From Conus ventricosus (lineage: Eukaryota; Mollusca; Gastropoda; Neogastropoda; Conidae): DNA of 64,000 nt. The notes below the pieces were generated by a model. That model searched no databases. It saw nothing but the letters and a program-made list of their open reading frames with translations, and had not been told where the DNA came from. Positions 11,001 to 21,070 of the stretch are shown piece by piece. How positions within the stretch are numbered: position 1 is the first letter of the stretch; each line of letters begins with the position of its first letter. Where the stretch lies: the NCBI GenBank assembly GCA_018398815.1, contig JAFLJL010014918.1, positions 1 to 64,000 on the forward strand, read 5' to 3'. Position numbers and translations under genes: made by a program.

Positions 11001-11660
11001 ACTTCTAAACCTAATTTCAGGACTTTAGAAGATTTCCATGATCAGCTTTTTGGGCATAATGATGAAAAAACAGAAAGTCAAATAGACAAACCTGTATTTA
11101 TTGGGTTTACTGTTTTAGAATTATCAAGCTTTTTGATGTTAGGAGTTTCTTTATGTCTACTTTAAGCCCTCGATCTGAGTCCAGAGTACTTTACACAGTA
11201 CAGACAGTTTTGTTATAGATATCCCTACTGGACGACATCTATAAAGACAATGTAACCGAAGTGGGACTAAAGGACATGCGGGGATGGTGCACACGTCCGA
11301 TTATCCTAAAGATTAGCCTTTGCCATTCAATTTACTAATAAGAAGGTTTTAGGAAAGATGAAGGATGAAATATCTGAATGTGATCAGGGAGTTTTGTTGG
11401 TTTACGGTCAAATGTACAGTATTTCGAGCAGGAGAAATCATTAAGAAAGCAAAGGGAATATCTCGCAGGCGTTGTGCAGTCAAACATATCCACATGACAA
11501 CTACAAAGAAGCATTGTTTGGCCAATAAGACTTTTCGTCATGACAACGTAATCTGCGATTAATCTACATGAGATCAAACACAACAGTTGTAACAAAAGAA
11601 GTCATTAGTGAACAACACAAAACGGGCGTGTTTGTTAATCCAGTGTTTTCATATAGCAAT
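8080..11660 (+). pseudogene. Protein-primed family B DNA polymerase, heavily broken
   Basis: Landmarks appear in correct order over about 3.5 kb but in changing frames. An N-terminal region has CFxxCVxS-type residues near 8575. The exonuclease I motif YADFE is at 9268-9282. FFHNLRGY (exonuclease II region) is at 9705-9728. YPYEYMNSWE is near 9943-9972. FEKGLRGGISM is at 10320-10352. PPKLVPN is near 10680, and TAVFGKTMEG, typical of the Kx3NSxYG-region of this subfamily, is near 10911-10940. The YxDTD palm motif expected near 11190 is degraded. KKAKGISRR lies near 11441-11467. This is the polymerase that replicates Polinton/adintovirus genomes from a terminal protein primer. C-rich runs (8926-9027; 10287-10303) interrupt it. 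It encodes no working enzyme. Confidence 0.85.
8921..9027. repeat. C-rich low-complexity insertion inside the polymerase
   Basis: About 100 bases of nearly pure C with a few A and T lie between polymerase segments. No homologous function is known for such a tract in this gene. It is either a post-insertion expansion or an assembly artefact. Confidence 0.85.
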
Positions 11661-11779
11661 GGGGCACTGGAGAACCGTAAATTATTAAAGCGGAAACTGT
11701 GTCTGGCGGAACGGAATTATCTGCGTTCTTTCTATCACAAAAGATCTTTGAGGAGCTGGTTGTTTTGTATATTGTGTAG

Positions 11780-12680
11780 TTTCTCGTAATAAAACACGGG
11801 CGGAGTGATTCATTTTACAATTCTTTTTTATTTCATATGGATCAACACTCCCAAACTGGATTCTGGTTGCCCTGAATGCGAGTGTCCCCTTCTGCTCCCC
11901 GGTAAATAAAGGTACCATTTACTTTCAATCCCAAATGGTAATAGTTTGCCGGTATGAAGACTATCCTTCAAACAACATTTATTGTTTTTCTTTTGATTGC
12001 TTGTACTGGTTTTAGCCCTTTAAATTCTTTCATTATTCATTGCGCGCCAAAATGAGGGCAGTCTTTCGAACCCATTCTGTGTTGCGAGAAATTATCATCA
12101 GCTCTCTGTGATATGGTAGGAGAAAGTCTTTCGGTAACTGTTTGTTATAAAGTTTTCCACTAAGCCTCGTGATCTGTGAACTCCTGGAATGCCTATTTTA
12201 CTGGTAACTCGATGTTTTAACAATTAATTGATTCACTTGGCCTTTAAATTCTTTTCATCATCGACTTGAATCATGCGAAAGGGAAAGTTAGTGGGCCCTG
12301 TTGATATCTCAGTTGTTATGGCAAACAGCAACAGCAGAAGCACTTTTTGGTTAATGGTTCCGAATCTTTGTATATCTTGAAGCTAGTCTATGTCAATGAC
12401 TGAGAGTGAAGTATTAAAATCTTTTTGTCTAATCCTATCATCGAGGCGTTAAATATAGAAGATCATTTGAAGTGTGTCGTTTGGAGTTGTGTTTCACAAA
12501 GTGCGGTCTCTGTATTCGGTTTGGGCGCAGGTAAATAAATTTGCCAAATCGCTTGTTTAGAATAACCCATTTCTTTTGCTGTTTGTTCACTGACTCCGCT
12601 GTTGGCCTTAGCTTTTTAATTGCTGTGATGCCCTTCCAATATTCCTTTGGGCGAATAAAAGATTTTGTTCATTTTTTATT
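11780..12680 (-). pseudogene. Retroviral-type (DDE) integrase of the Polinton, broken
   Basis: On the minus strand, 12601-12660 reads RPKEYWKGITAIKKLRP, the start of the Polinton integrase family. A piece with RPNRIQRPHFV follows, then VIDI near 12395 (first catalytic Asp region), HDSS near 12270 and LVENFI near 12145 (the catalytic Glu region). Further on come an Asn-Asn-Glu segment near 12030 and YLYLPG near 11905, part of the C-terminal chromo/SH3-like end. The enzyme would cut and join element ends and create short TSDs such as the 5-bp repeat seen here. Several frameshifts and stops disable it. It converges with the polymerase, leaving about 120 bp between them. Confidence 0.82.
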
Positions 12681-12902
12681 CAGCCAATAGTATGTGCAAC
12701 AAAATACACGAGCGGTCATACCAACGACAATAAAACCCGATATCTTGCATCTTTTGTTTTTCTGATGGTTGATAAAAGTCACTGAATTTTGGATGGGGGC
12801 AAATGTCTCGATTGTTTTCTTGCCTGTTACAAGATAATATTGTTTTATTGCTTGATCAACATCTTTAATATGTACAGCTGCCATGCCCTGTTTTTTTTCC
12901 AT
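12669..12902 (-). CDS. Unidentified 77-codon frame next to integrase
   Basis: The frame starts MEKKQGMAAVHIKDVDQAIK at 12902 and runs into the integrase start in the same direction. It may be a small separate gene or a frameshifted integrase N-terminus. It includes a cysteine pair (FCCTYYW) near its end but no recognisable domain. Confidence 0.35.
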   Translation of the reverse strand: MEKKQGMAAVHIKDVDQAIKQYYLVTGKKTIETFAPIQNSVTFINHQKNKRCKISGFIVVGMTARVFCCTYYWLNKK

Positions 12903-13458
12903 GTGTGGCCTTACTAAAATCTAACTGCTCAAGTCTCGCTTTTCTAGGCGTCTTTGTGCAGTGCTAGTTCCTCCATAGCTTTGTTATGTCTTTTTCTCTC
13001 GCCGTCATCCGCAGTTTACTAAAACGCGAAAATTACTTCCGCTTAAAGCAAGCGCATACCACAGCGCCGCCCTATCATTATTGCGAGAGGAAAAGCCATT
13101 TTTTTATAATGTATTTTTTTTCTCTACATATTTATATTGTCTGGAATTATTCCTTGCTTAAACTAGAAAATCTTTCGTAGCAAACGAGCTTGCAGACAAT
13201 AGCAATCAGCTTTGCTGAATCCTCAAAGTCTAGTTTGCCAGATCTGCTGGTAGTTTAAATTTCTTAACAGGCTTTTACCAAGCATTGAGATCGACAAACT
13301 TTGTCACCATAACAGCAGAATGGTATACAAGGTTGGTAACAGTTTTATCGGTGCTCATTTTTATAAAATAAAATTAATTATAATTTAATTAAAAAAACAC
13401 TGAACAGCGTTGATCTCCTACAGCTACCAAGGCAGCCTAAACCTTCCCGAACTTTGAA

Positions 13459-13740
13459 ATGACCAAGTTGATGACCAAGCTATTATGCCCAAAAGGAGGG
13501 AGGTTGTATTCTTTGGCAGCATTGGAAAACAACAAAACAGGTCCTCGGACTGGAATTCAGCATTTGAACAGATTCAACCAGAATGTCGCCACAAGACATT
13601 ATAAGTATCATAACAGGTATGAGGCGCAGCTCAGCTCGGGGTCTAGAATGCGTGAAAAAGACGTTTGGGGCAAACGGTTCTTAGTTTACGAGTACACTAA
13701 ACCACTAGATGTCAGTTTAGATTTGCTCCCATTGATTTGA
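13459..13740 (+). CDS. Unidentified basic 93-codon frame
   Basis: The frame starts MTKLMTKLLCPKGGRLYSLA. It is basic, rich in Arg, Asn and Tyr, and free of internal stops over 93 codons, which is notable in so decayed an element. I know no family for it. A basic, virion-core-like protein is one possibility, by composition only. Confidence 0.35.
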   Translation: MTKLMTKLLCPKGGRLYSLAALENNKTGPRTGIQHLNRFNQNVATRHYKYHNRYEAQLSSGSRMREKDVWGKRFLVYEYTKPLDVSLDLLPLI

Positions 13741-13879
13741 ACAAGATCTTACGTATGATTTAAACGCAAGATTCCAGTTTTAACAAAGTCATAGGAGTCT
13801 CTAGGCTGCTGATTTATATTACAAGATTAGCGAACAATTGTTATCACCGTTAATCTTGGGATTAATAAACTTTTATCAT

Positions 13880-14282
13880 TTAGATTTTGTTTCCCTTCAA
13901 AATGAACGAGCTGGGGAAAATCATCAGAACAGGGAAACATTGAAATCAGGTGGAGGAAAGAAACCAAGCCAGAAAATCAGCAGAATCAGAAACACTGAAT
14001 CAAGGTGGGGGCCGGTGAAAAGCATCCTCATCCTGGGCGTGTTAAAAGCAGGAAAAAAATTAGCAGAGTGGAACAGACAAAAAAAAATTAATGTTACAGA
14101 ATATAACTCATCATGAAACACATAACACCGCCCAGCGCCAGAAACAAGAGTTGATTCAATGCCGCTATAAAAACTCATGTGAAACAAACCTACAGCACCA
14201 AAGTCTTCATGGAATAGTGAACTTAAAACTGTTGCCATTTTTGGCGCCATTTGCTGCTGTTGGGGGCAGTTATTACGGATAA
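13880..14282 (+). pseudogene. Unidentified small basic protein with hydrophobic C-terminus
   Basis: A charged N-terminal part (around 13900-14090, Lys/Gln/Glu-rich) is followed in the next frame (14091-14282) by a Gln/His-rich segment. It ends in the hydrophobic stretch LKLLPFLAPFAAVGGSYYG just before a stop at 14280. A short basic protein with a terminal hydrophobic anchor suits a minor virion component, but this is inference. Confidence 0.3.
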
Positions 14283-14289
14283 AAATATA

Positions 14290-14890
14290 TACACAATGGC
14301 AGCCAGAAGAAACAAAAGCAATCAAAAAAAATCTGAAACCGTTAATACGAAAAAGACAAACAGCCACGCCAATAACGCAATATACAAAGCTTCATTTTGA
14401 TCCATTTCAAATGGAATAATATTTTAAGATTAATTTTAAAATTTTTTAATTAAAAATAGTCATGGCGTATTATAAAATGATTAAGTCAATAAATAAAGAC
14501 ATGGAGTCTATTAAAAGACATTTGTCCCTAGACTAGAATTGTTAATCAATGCGGTTCCTTAGGGGTGTAAGAACTTCTTAAGATCATGCAGGAAACGCTG
14601 AGCAAGACATCCTCAACGGATGACGCTGTTTTTTTGAGGCGTGTGTGTACTATATTAGACATCTCTAATTAAAGATAAAAAAACATAGATTGTAATTTTT
14701 TTTGATATTATAAGACGACTTGAATAAAAACATGATGTACTTAGAGGATGACTTAGTTATTGATCTTGAGTGAGGTAACTTAATCCAAGAACTTATATAC
14801 GAACTTGAAGTATGATTAAACATAATTAATTAAAAACTTAATTAAGAACTTGGGGTGACATGAAGTGATTAAGTTTAAGAACTTTAAAAG
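14290..14890. other. AT-rich element interior, no gene seen
   Basis: The sequence is AT-rich with repeated ttaatta and aaaatt stretches. No open frame shows a domain. Confidence 0.5.
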
Positions 14891-14892
14891 TG

Positions 14893-15056
14893 ACTTAAGA
14901 GTGTGCATGCGTGGGGAGGAGGGGTGGGGGTGGAGGAGGAGGTGGCATGCGTGGGGTGGGGGTGGGAGGAGGAGGTGTGTGCAATGTGTGGGGCGCGGTG
15001 GGAGGTTGGGGGAGGAGGAGGTGTGCATGCGCTCGGGGTGGGGGGGGTTGGGGCAC
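14893..15056. repeat. G-rich GGAGG/GTGGGG low-complexity tract
   Basis: The stretch is built from repeated ggaggaggtg and gcatgcgtggggtgg blocks, strongly purine-biased on the plus strand. Reading frames across it encode only Gly/Glu/Trp runs and are not taken as genes. Confidence 0.8.
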
Positions 15057-15101
15057 ATCTGTCCCAGTTACGAGCACCACTACATCCTGTTAGGACTCAT
15101 G

Positions 15102-15330
15102 AAGGCGGAATTTCCCACAGTTCCTCTTGCTGCTAAAAATAGCAGTTCATGTATAAAGGCTATTATGCAAGGCGGATTTCCCCACAGTTCTTTGCTGCTA
15201 AAAATAGCCGTTCATGTACTATAAAACGGCTATTTATGCAAGGAGGATTTCCCCACAGGCCTCTTGCTGCTAAAATGCCGTTCATGTATAAACGGCTATT
15301 TATGCAGGCTGACTTCCCCACAGGCCGCCT
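15102..15330. repeat. Tandem 65-71-bp repeat with hairpin in each unit
   Basis: Three and a half units start at about 15104, 15171, 15242 and 15307. Each has a cccacag block, a tgctgctaaaa block and an inverted repeat. The best hairpin, in unit 2, pairs 15202-15212 with 15225-15235 over 11 bp. The array lies about 1.3 kb from the right end of the Polinton. Confidence 0.85.
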
Positions 15331-15649
15331 CGGCTACGCACTACTCCATCTCATACAGGTATGATGTACTAAAGTCTGCCTAGCCCTATCTAGTATGTTT
15401 GCCAGAACATTCGAAAATCGCCATTCAGTTGCATAAGGACACACCTTGAAGGCAGATGAACTAGTTAGAATTAGAAAAAGTAGACACAAGTTACAATCTT
15501 AACAAGATCAGCTTGCTACATGAACACTGAACTCTGTAGTTAACAATCATCAAGTCTGATACAAACTGAGAACATTCTTTTATTGGGGATGAACAGCAAA
15601 AATGTTTCAATATAAGTTTTTAGCATACGAATCAGTCGTGTTTACCTCC

Positions 15650-16020
15650 GCCCTTAAGAACATGAACGCCAGGTTTTTTCTAACATGGCTTTAGCTGTCT
15701 CAAGCCGCTCCCAACAATCACGCGTGATGTGGTTTGTTTTCTTCGGCAACTTTCAAACAATGCAGCGCATTTTATTAGATAAAGAAACCATCTCATCGAT
15801 AGCCAAAACACGTATTTAAAACTGGCTACATCTTGTTTCATTTCCTTGAACCAACAAACCTTTAAGATAGTCGTTCATTTCCAAAGCTGTTAGTTCACTT
15901 TTTTTTCGTTTTCTAGAAAAACAATCTCCCGGTTTACAACATGCTTCGCTAATTCTTTCACAAAAACTCTAAAATGCAGTTAAAGTAAACCGTATGGCCC
16001 GCGAATATTCACAACCCTGT
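15650..16020 (-). pseudogene. Unidentified helical gene remnant (-)
   Basis: The reverse strand is open from about 15990 to 15845 and reads KELAKHVVNREIVFLENEKK followed by a charged helix ending near LKGLLVQGN. It then breaks into other frames. It appears to be the remains of a helical protein. No family is recognised. Confidence 0.3.
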
Positions 16021-16352
16021 TGCTTCAGTACCGTTTAACAAAACCAACCTGCACAAAACCCGGTAAATATCTTATCACTACAAACGCAACACCTTTTACA
16101 GCTCCAACGCTGCCAAGTAAACTGACCATACAAACCGGTTTGCTGACGTGATTCGCTGACGCGCCACCAGTGTGCTTTATTGATTTTTTGGTCGCCGTTT
16201 GCGACCAGAGCGCCTAGCCTGCGCTGTGCAACCAAAGGCCGCGAGCCGTAAATTAAGTGATCAGGTTTCAGCCCCGTGTCTGCCTGTCTGTGGTACAAAG
16301 TTTGTAGGTAAAAATTAGTCAGAAGAAGTGTGCGGATTTTATGACATTTAAC

Positions 16353-16372
16353 TGAGAGAGAGAGAAAGAGAA

Positions 16373-16403
<31 letters not shown>

Positions 16404-16463
16404 CAGTGTGCCTGTGTCTGTCTGTCTCTCTCTGTCTCTCTCTTCTCTGTCTGTCTGTCTGTT
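16353..16463. repeat. GA, GT and CT microsatellites near the right end
   Basis: Successive (GA)n, (GT)n and (CT)n/(CTGT)n tracts lie within the last 300 bp of the element. Confidence 0.9.
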
Positions 16464-16578
16464 CTGAGGGCAACTTGACCTTAACGGGCTTTGTCAGGGT
16501 TGTCGGTGATTCTCTCTCTTCCGCCACAGGAAAAGGCGGCTTTTAGGCCACTTTCGCCCAAAAACTCGGTGGTGAAGC

Positions 16579-16611
16579 AAGTGAGCCAGGATTGGTAAAA
16601 TGCTGTTCTCT
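16579..16611. repeat. Right terminal inverted repeat
   Basis: This is the exact reverse complement of 1232-1264 and ends in ctgttctct at the TSD. Inward of 33 bp the two ends diverge. That is short for a Polinton, whose TIRs usually run to hundreds of bases, so internal TIR sequence has probably been lost. Confidence 0.9.
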
Positions 16612-16616
16612 CGAGG
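16612..16616. repeat. Target-site duplication, right copy (cgagg)
   Basis: This matches 1227-1231. The minisatellite continues directly as ggacctactgactgag. Confidence 0.85.
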
Positions 16617-17159
16617 GGACCTACTGACTGAGCTATGATTATAGAGATAGGCTGAGGGGATCTACTGACTGAGCTATGATTATAGAGATGTGCTGAGGGG
16701 ACCTACTGACTGAGCTATGATTATAGAGACAGGCTGAGGGGACCTACTGACTGAGCTATGATTATAGAGATAGGCCGAGGGGACCTACTGACTGAGCTAT
16801 GATTATAGAGATAGGCTGAGGGGACCTACTGACTGAGCTATGACTGTAGAGACAGGCTGAGGGGACCTACTGACTGAGCTATGATTATAGAGGTAGGCTG
16901 AGGGGACCTACTGACTGAGCTATGATTATAGAGACAGGCTGAGGGGACCTACTGACTGAGCTATGGTTATAGAGATGTGCTGAGGGGACCTACTGACTGA
17001 GCTATGATTATAGAGATGTGCTGAGGGGACATACTGACTGAGCTATGATTATAGAGATAGGCTGAGGGGACCTACTGACTGAGCTATGATTATAGAGACA
17101 GGCTGAGGGGACATACTGACTGAGCTATGGTTATAGAGACAGGCTGAGGGGACCTACTG
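16612..17159. repeat. 41-bp minisatellite, right block
   Basis: About 13.4 copies of the same 41-bp unit as at 1115-1231, with scattered substitutions (gacagg, gatgtg and gatagg variants). The unit shows no reading frame or protein-binding motif I recognise. Confidence 0.95.
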
Positions 17160-18470
17160 CCCGCCCTATAGTGACTGATGGGCTGTGAAGCTGCACTGAT
17201 CGACAAGCTAAATCTTGCAAAGCAGAGGAGTCCTATGTGACTTCATGGTGACTTGGCATTGGCTAGATCATGCTGTGTGGAGAGTCGGATCATGAGCCTG
17301 AGAGTTCCAGGGCACAGGGTGTCAGAATGGATGCAACGCCATTAGAAGGGAGAGGGAGTGGTCTAAAAGAGGGTGAAAATCGTAGCTGAAACACTTGAAA
17401 TGGTTTGATGTGGTTTTGTGTTATTCGTAACTTGTAATGTCTGATATAGTATCACAATAGAGAATTCAAGCTAAAGTAAAAAAAAAAAAAAATGCATATA
17501 AAATGATTCTCCCCAGATGTTTTGTTTGTTGATTGGTATACTGTCATGAAAGGTCTTGGAATGTTTAATTCTCACATTGGTGTAACACAAGAAAATTAGA
17601 TTAGATTTGATTGATCAAGAGAGAATTCAAGAAGTGGTGGTTAAACAGAAAAAAAAGAAGTTTTTTTGTTGGAATACTTTCATGACGGAATTTTGACTTT
17701 TTTTTAAAAATCCTGTTGCACTAATAGTCAAGGCAGCCTGAAGATGATCATGCCCAACAAAGCGAGGCACCGGCACTGCTCCACTCATGAGCAGTGCCAA
17801 ATCGAATACTACTGCGATGATGCTAAGTGAGTTAAAGTTTGTCACAAGCTGGCTAAGTCTGTGTATTTGCATCTCCAACTGATTATATGTGGCTGATCAC
17901 TCAATGTTGTGTCATTGTCACCCATGTTTCATCAGAAATGGATGAATTAGTGCAATATAAGTGAGGAAAATATGCGTGCATATGATAAGTCATGTGCATG
18001 AGTCACGAATAAGAATCTGAAGTGTTCCTAAAGTGTAGTTGCATACGATGGTATTCCAGGTATGTGTCTCACAATGTCACCAGAAATACCTTTTGTTTTA
18101 ATATGATGTCGGTGAAAATACGCGTCAGTGTCACTATACATGTGACAGACACAAGGAAGTCAGTATCGCTACATGTGACAGACAAGGGCAACACAGAACT
18201 ACTGTTCCGTACAGTGTTTTGGTCATAGTAATCTGGAAAGCATTCATTGTTGTAGGAGCTCAGGAACATCACAGAAAGTGTGGATGATGTTTCTGGAGCA
18301 TACCCCTTTCATGTCACCTGCCAACCTCGATACATTTATTTTCACCAATGTAGGTGTCCACGGTGGAATCTGTATGCCTTTTGCAACCATTTTGTGTATC
18401 TGTTTGCCTCTTCTGTAGCGATATCAAAGAAAGACTGGCACTGGCTTGACCAATTGGTCGAATTCTTTCT
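17160..18470. other. Unassigned sequence, probably upstream or intron of the zinc-finger gene
   Basis: I see no exon supported by both splice sites and a domain. Short frames at 17627-17878 (-) and 18022-18272 are not convincing. Confidence 0.45.
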
Positions 18471-18472
18471 TG

Positions 18473-18860
18473 GTTGGTGCATGCAGTGCAGCATGCCATG
18501 CCCTCTGGATTGTGGTAATGGCACGTTATCTTCATATAAATGCCAGCCCTCCCAAACTTATCTGGAATTTTCCAATTTTAGAAATTATTCCCAAGTAATG
18601 GGGGAAAAAAAGAGCAGAATTCCAAAATTTTGTTTTAAAATGTGGAGGCTAGGGGTCATTTCTGTATTGGTGCATGCAGTGCAGCATGCCATGCCCTCTG
18701 GATTGTGGTAATGGCACGTTATCTTCATATAAATGCCAGCCCTCCCAAACTTATCTGGAATTTTCCAATTTTAGAAATTATTCCCAAGTAATGGGGAAAA
18801 AAAGAGCAGAATTCCAAAATTTTGTTTTAAAATGTGGAGGCTAGGGGTCATTTCTGTATC
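18473..18860. repeat. 194-bp tandem duplication
   Basis: 18473-18666 and 18667-18860 are near identical; one G in a G run differs. Each starts ttggtgcatgcagtgcagca. A third partial copy is at 19132-19260. Confidence 0.95.
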
Positions 18861-19131
18861 GGGATGATAAAGTATTACAGAATAAAGCCCAAATGATGTT
18901 ATGTGGATGTTGTTGAATGTATGTATGGAAAATACATTTTCTTTTTGAACATGTTGTAAACTGTAATATAAGGGATTAGAAATGCTTTCAGTCAAAAGTT
19001 GAACTGCTCCCTCTTTAGCCCACCTCGCCCCCTTCATCGCCAGGTTCCCAAATTTTGACTTCTGAAGGTTGGCAGCTAGGCTTTCAGCATCACTATCCTC
19101 CATAGCTATCCTCCATAGCTATCCTCCTCCT

Positions 19132-19260
19132 TTCTTGGTTGGTGCATGCAGTGCAGCATGCCATGCCCTCTGGATTGTGGCAATGGCACATTATCTTCAT
19201 ATAAATGTCAGCCCTCCCAAACTTATCTGGAATTTTCCAATTTTAGAAATTATTCCCAAG
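19132..19260. repeat. Third, partial copy of the 194-bp repeat
   Basis: It matches the first 125 bases of the 18473 unit plus a few upstream bases (tttcttggttgg) shared with copy 1. It then diverges after ttattcccaag. Copy 1 and this copy share upstream flank, so the 18667 copy arose later by tandem duplication. Confidence 0.9.
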
Positions 19261-19687
19261 TTATTACTCTATTCGTCTTCAACAACTGCAGTATGCGATT
19301 CACCTAACACTTCTTGAAATATTCAATGCCGAAAACAACTGTATTGATTTGTACCCAAGTTGAATGGGTACATCTTTGAGCCACCTGTGATTTTTCTGTA
19401 AAGTTGTGTAAGAATTGGTGTGGCAGTGTTGATGTCTGGCTGAACAGGTCCTGGAGCTGCCCTTTGAATGGTAGCTGTACCAGAAATCCACAAACATGTT
19501 TGATGGGTTCCTGCTTGAGCCATAACCTATCTGTCTGCGAAGCTTCATGTACATTGGCTCACTGAGAAGTACACCAATGGACCAATGTGGAAACTGAACC
19601 TCCTTGGCAGAGGTGATAAGTTTAGTACAGAAATAGCATGTCTTCTTGTTGACTGCATGCCTTTGATTGTTAAGTTGTGGTCTGACA

Positions 19688-19747
19688 CAGCCCTGATGTG
19701 GCCCTTTGCGGTCGGCTGGGCTATAAGCAACATTATCTTATCTTGTC
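19688..19747 (+). mobile_element. 60-bp retrotransposon tail (I/Nimb-like family) with 12-bp TSD
   Basis: The sequence is the extreme 3' end of the family found at 38478-57755, in sense orientation: it includes ggtcggctgggctataagca and ends in ttatcttatctt. It is flanked by tgtggtctgaca at 19676-19687 and 19748-19759. This is a very short 5'-truncated product of target-primed reverse transcription. Confidence 0.88.
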
Positions 19748-19748
19748 T

Positions 19749-19931
19749 GTGGTCTGACAGGTAACTGATACGGTTACAATGCATTAGCTGCACATACTCT
19801 GTTGTGGGTGTGGTCTGACAGGTAACTGATACGGTTACAATGCATTAGCTGCACATACTCTGTTGTGGGTGTGGTCTGACAGGTAACTGATACGGTTACA
19901 ATGCATTAGCTGCACATACTCTGTTGTGGGT
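19749..19931. repeat. 61-bp tandem triplication
   Basis: Three copies start at 19749, 19810 and 19871 (gtggtctgacaggtaactga...). The first copy begins in the right TSD of the 60-bp retrotransposon tail, so the array formed at the insertion edge. Confidence 0.92.
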
Positions 19932-19974
19932 GCACATGATGAGGAGGAACATTGTGCTGACTGACTGTGTGCAG

Positions 19975-20081
19975 CTGAGGGAGAGAGCAAAGCCAAGAAA
20001 GCGAAAGGCAAGCAGGACCACTACAGTGACTCTGACACTTCAGAGAAATTTGTCCCCAAGAAAAAGAAAGTAGCAGCAAAG
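19975..20081 (+). CDS. C2H2 zinc-finger gene, Lys-rich exon
   Basis: The exon is bounded by an acceptor (gtgtgcag, AG at 19973-19974) and a donor (gtaacg at 20082). It reads GESKAKKAKGKQDHYSDSDT and then a basic end PKKKKVAAK; PKKKKV resembles a classical nuclear localisation signal. It starts in the middle of a codon (two bases carried) and ends in phase 0, matching the phase-0 start of the exon at 25055 and of the 21-nt micro-exons. The N-terminal exons lie outside what I can recognise. The exon call is inferred from splice sites, open frame and compatible phase. Confidence 0.72.
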
Positions 20082-20296
20082 GTAACGGTTGCCCGTTTCT
20101 CCTCTTCTCTTTGTCACCTTGGTCATGTACAAGTTGTTTTCATTGACCTCACCTGTCCTCAGATCTTCGTTATCTCATCTTGTCATTCTTTTGTACATTT
20201 TTCATTTCTCATCCATGTTTGTGACACACATGTCAAGAATCCCATTCTCAATGAAAATGTCAGTCTGTTCATTCCCCCTTACCCCCATCCACACCT

Positions 20297-20410
20297 ATTC
20301 CAGAGAAATCTATCTGGAGCAGTATACAAATCATACAGTGCATTTCTATCTAGGGCATCTTATCGCAGACATGGTGTGCCAGTCGACACGAAGATATCAA
20401 GTCGCTGCTT
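20297..20410. repeat. 110-bp interspersed repeat, copy 1
   Basis: The segment around gagaaatctatctggagcag through gatatcaagtcgctgct recurs at 21263-21367 with about 15% differences. Both copies run into CT microsatellites. A later CT tract at 21660 is followed, like the one at 20530, by ggttyaatccac. Confidence 0.8.
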
Positions 20411-20450
20411 CTCTCATGCCCCTTCTCTCTTTCTCCAACATACACGCATC

Positions 20451-20533
<83 letters not shown>

Positions 20534-21029
20534 GTTCAATCCACGGGTATGTGTGCATGTTCTCTGGCCTTTGTGTGAAGAGACACAAATAAGAACCGTG
20601 TCCCGGCTTGAATGTCCATGCGCGCTCGCTCGTTTGAAAGAGAAAGAGAGAGATAGAGAGAGTGTATGTGTGTGCGTGTGGCGTGCGTCTGTGTGCGTGC
20701 GTGCGTCCGTGGGTGAGTGTATGCGTGCGTGCGTGTGTGTGTGTGTGTGTACAAAGTAAGACATGTGAAAAGTGAAGGAAAAACAACAACAAAACAAAAC
20801 GTGCACACAAGAGTACGACGCACATTATACGTTCCACCCGTCAGGAAGATCCGGAATTTGATGCCGCAGCGCTCTGCCCCCCCCTCCCTGTTCCCCACAC
20901 CCTCTCTCTCTCCCCATCCTTCATCTCTCTTCTTCACACCGCTTACATCCCCCACGCCCACACCCCTGCGCCCCCCTCTCACTGACCTTTGTCTTTTCCC
21001 ATGGAGCTCCCATACAATCCCATCGGCAT

Positions 21030-21070
<41 letters not shown>

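Larger units (their letters stand above)
1232..16611. mobile_element. Maverick/Polinton (adintovirus-like) element, complete ends, decayed genes
   Basis: The element is 15,380 bp long. It begins agagaacagcattttaccaa and ends with the reverse complement; the shared TIR is 33 bp (1232-1264 and 16579-16611). It is flanked by a perfect 5-bp direct repeat cgagg (1227-1231 and 16612-16616) inside a 41-bp minisatellite. The AG start, size and gene set (packaging ATPase, protein-primed family B DNA polymerase, retroviral-type integrase) are those of the self-synthesizing Maverick/Polinton family and its viral relatives, the adintoviruses. Every recognisable gene carries several frameshifts or stops, so this is an old inactive copy. 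Polinton TSDs are usually 6 bp, so a 5-bp one is slightly unusual. Gene order: ATPase and probable structural genes (-), two + genes including polymerase, integrase (-), then short unidentified frames. Confidence 0.93.

Noticed and set aside
13924..14367. 147-codon minus-strand frame (starts MAVCLFRINGFRFF)
   Set aside because: It overlaps the better-supported plus-strand small genes, and its Phe/Cys-rich text has no domain.
14865..15224. 119-codon Gly/Trp/Arg-rich frame and its neighbours
   Set aside because: It lies in a GGAGG low-complexity tract and runs into the tandem repeat.
16035..16298. 87-codon minus frame as a gene
   Set aside because: No domain is visible and it does not connect to the better-looking helical remnant at 15845-15990.
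16612..17159. CRISPR-like array
   Set aside because: The 41-bp units are contiguous with no unique spacers, and the genome is animal.
20533..20545. ggttcaatcc as a tRNA B box (possible SINE)
   Set aside because: No A box at the right distance and no tRNA-like fold; the upstream part is only CT repeat.
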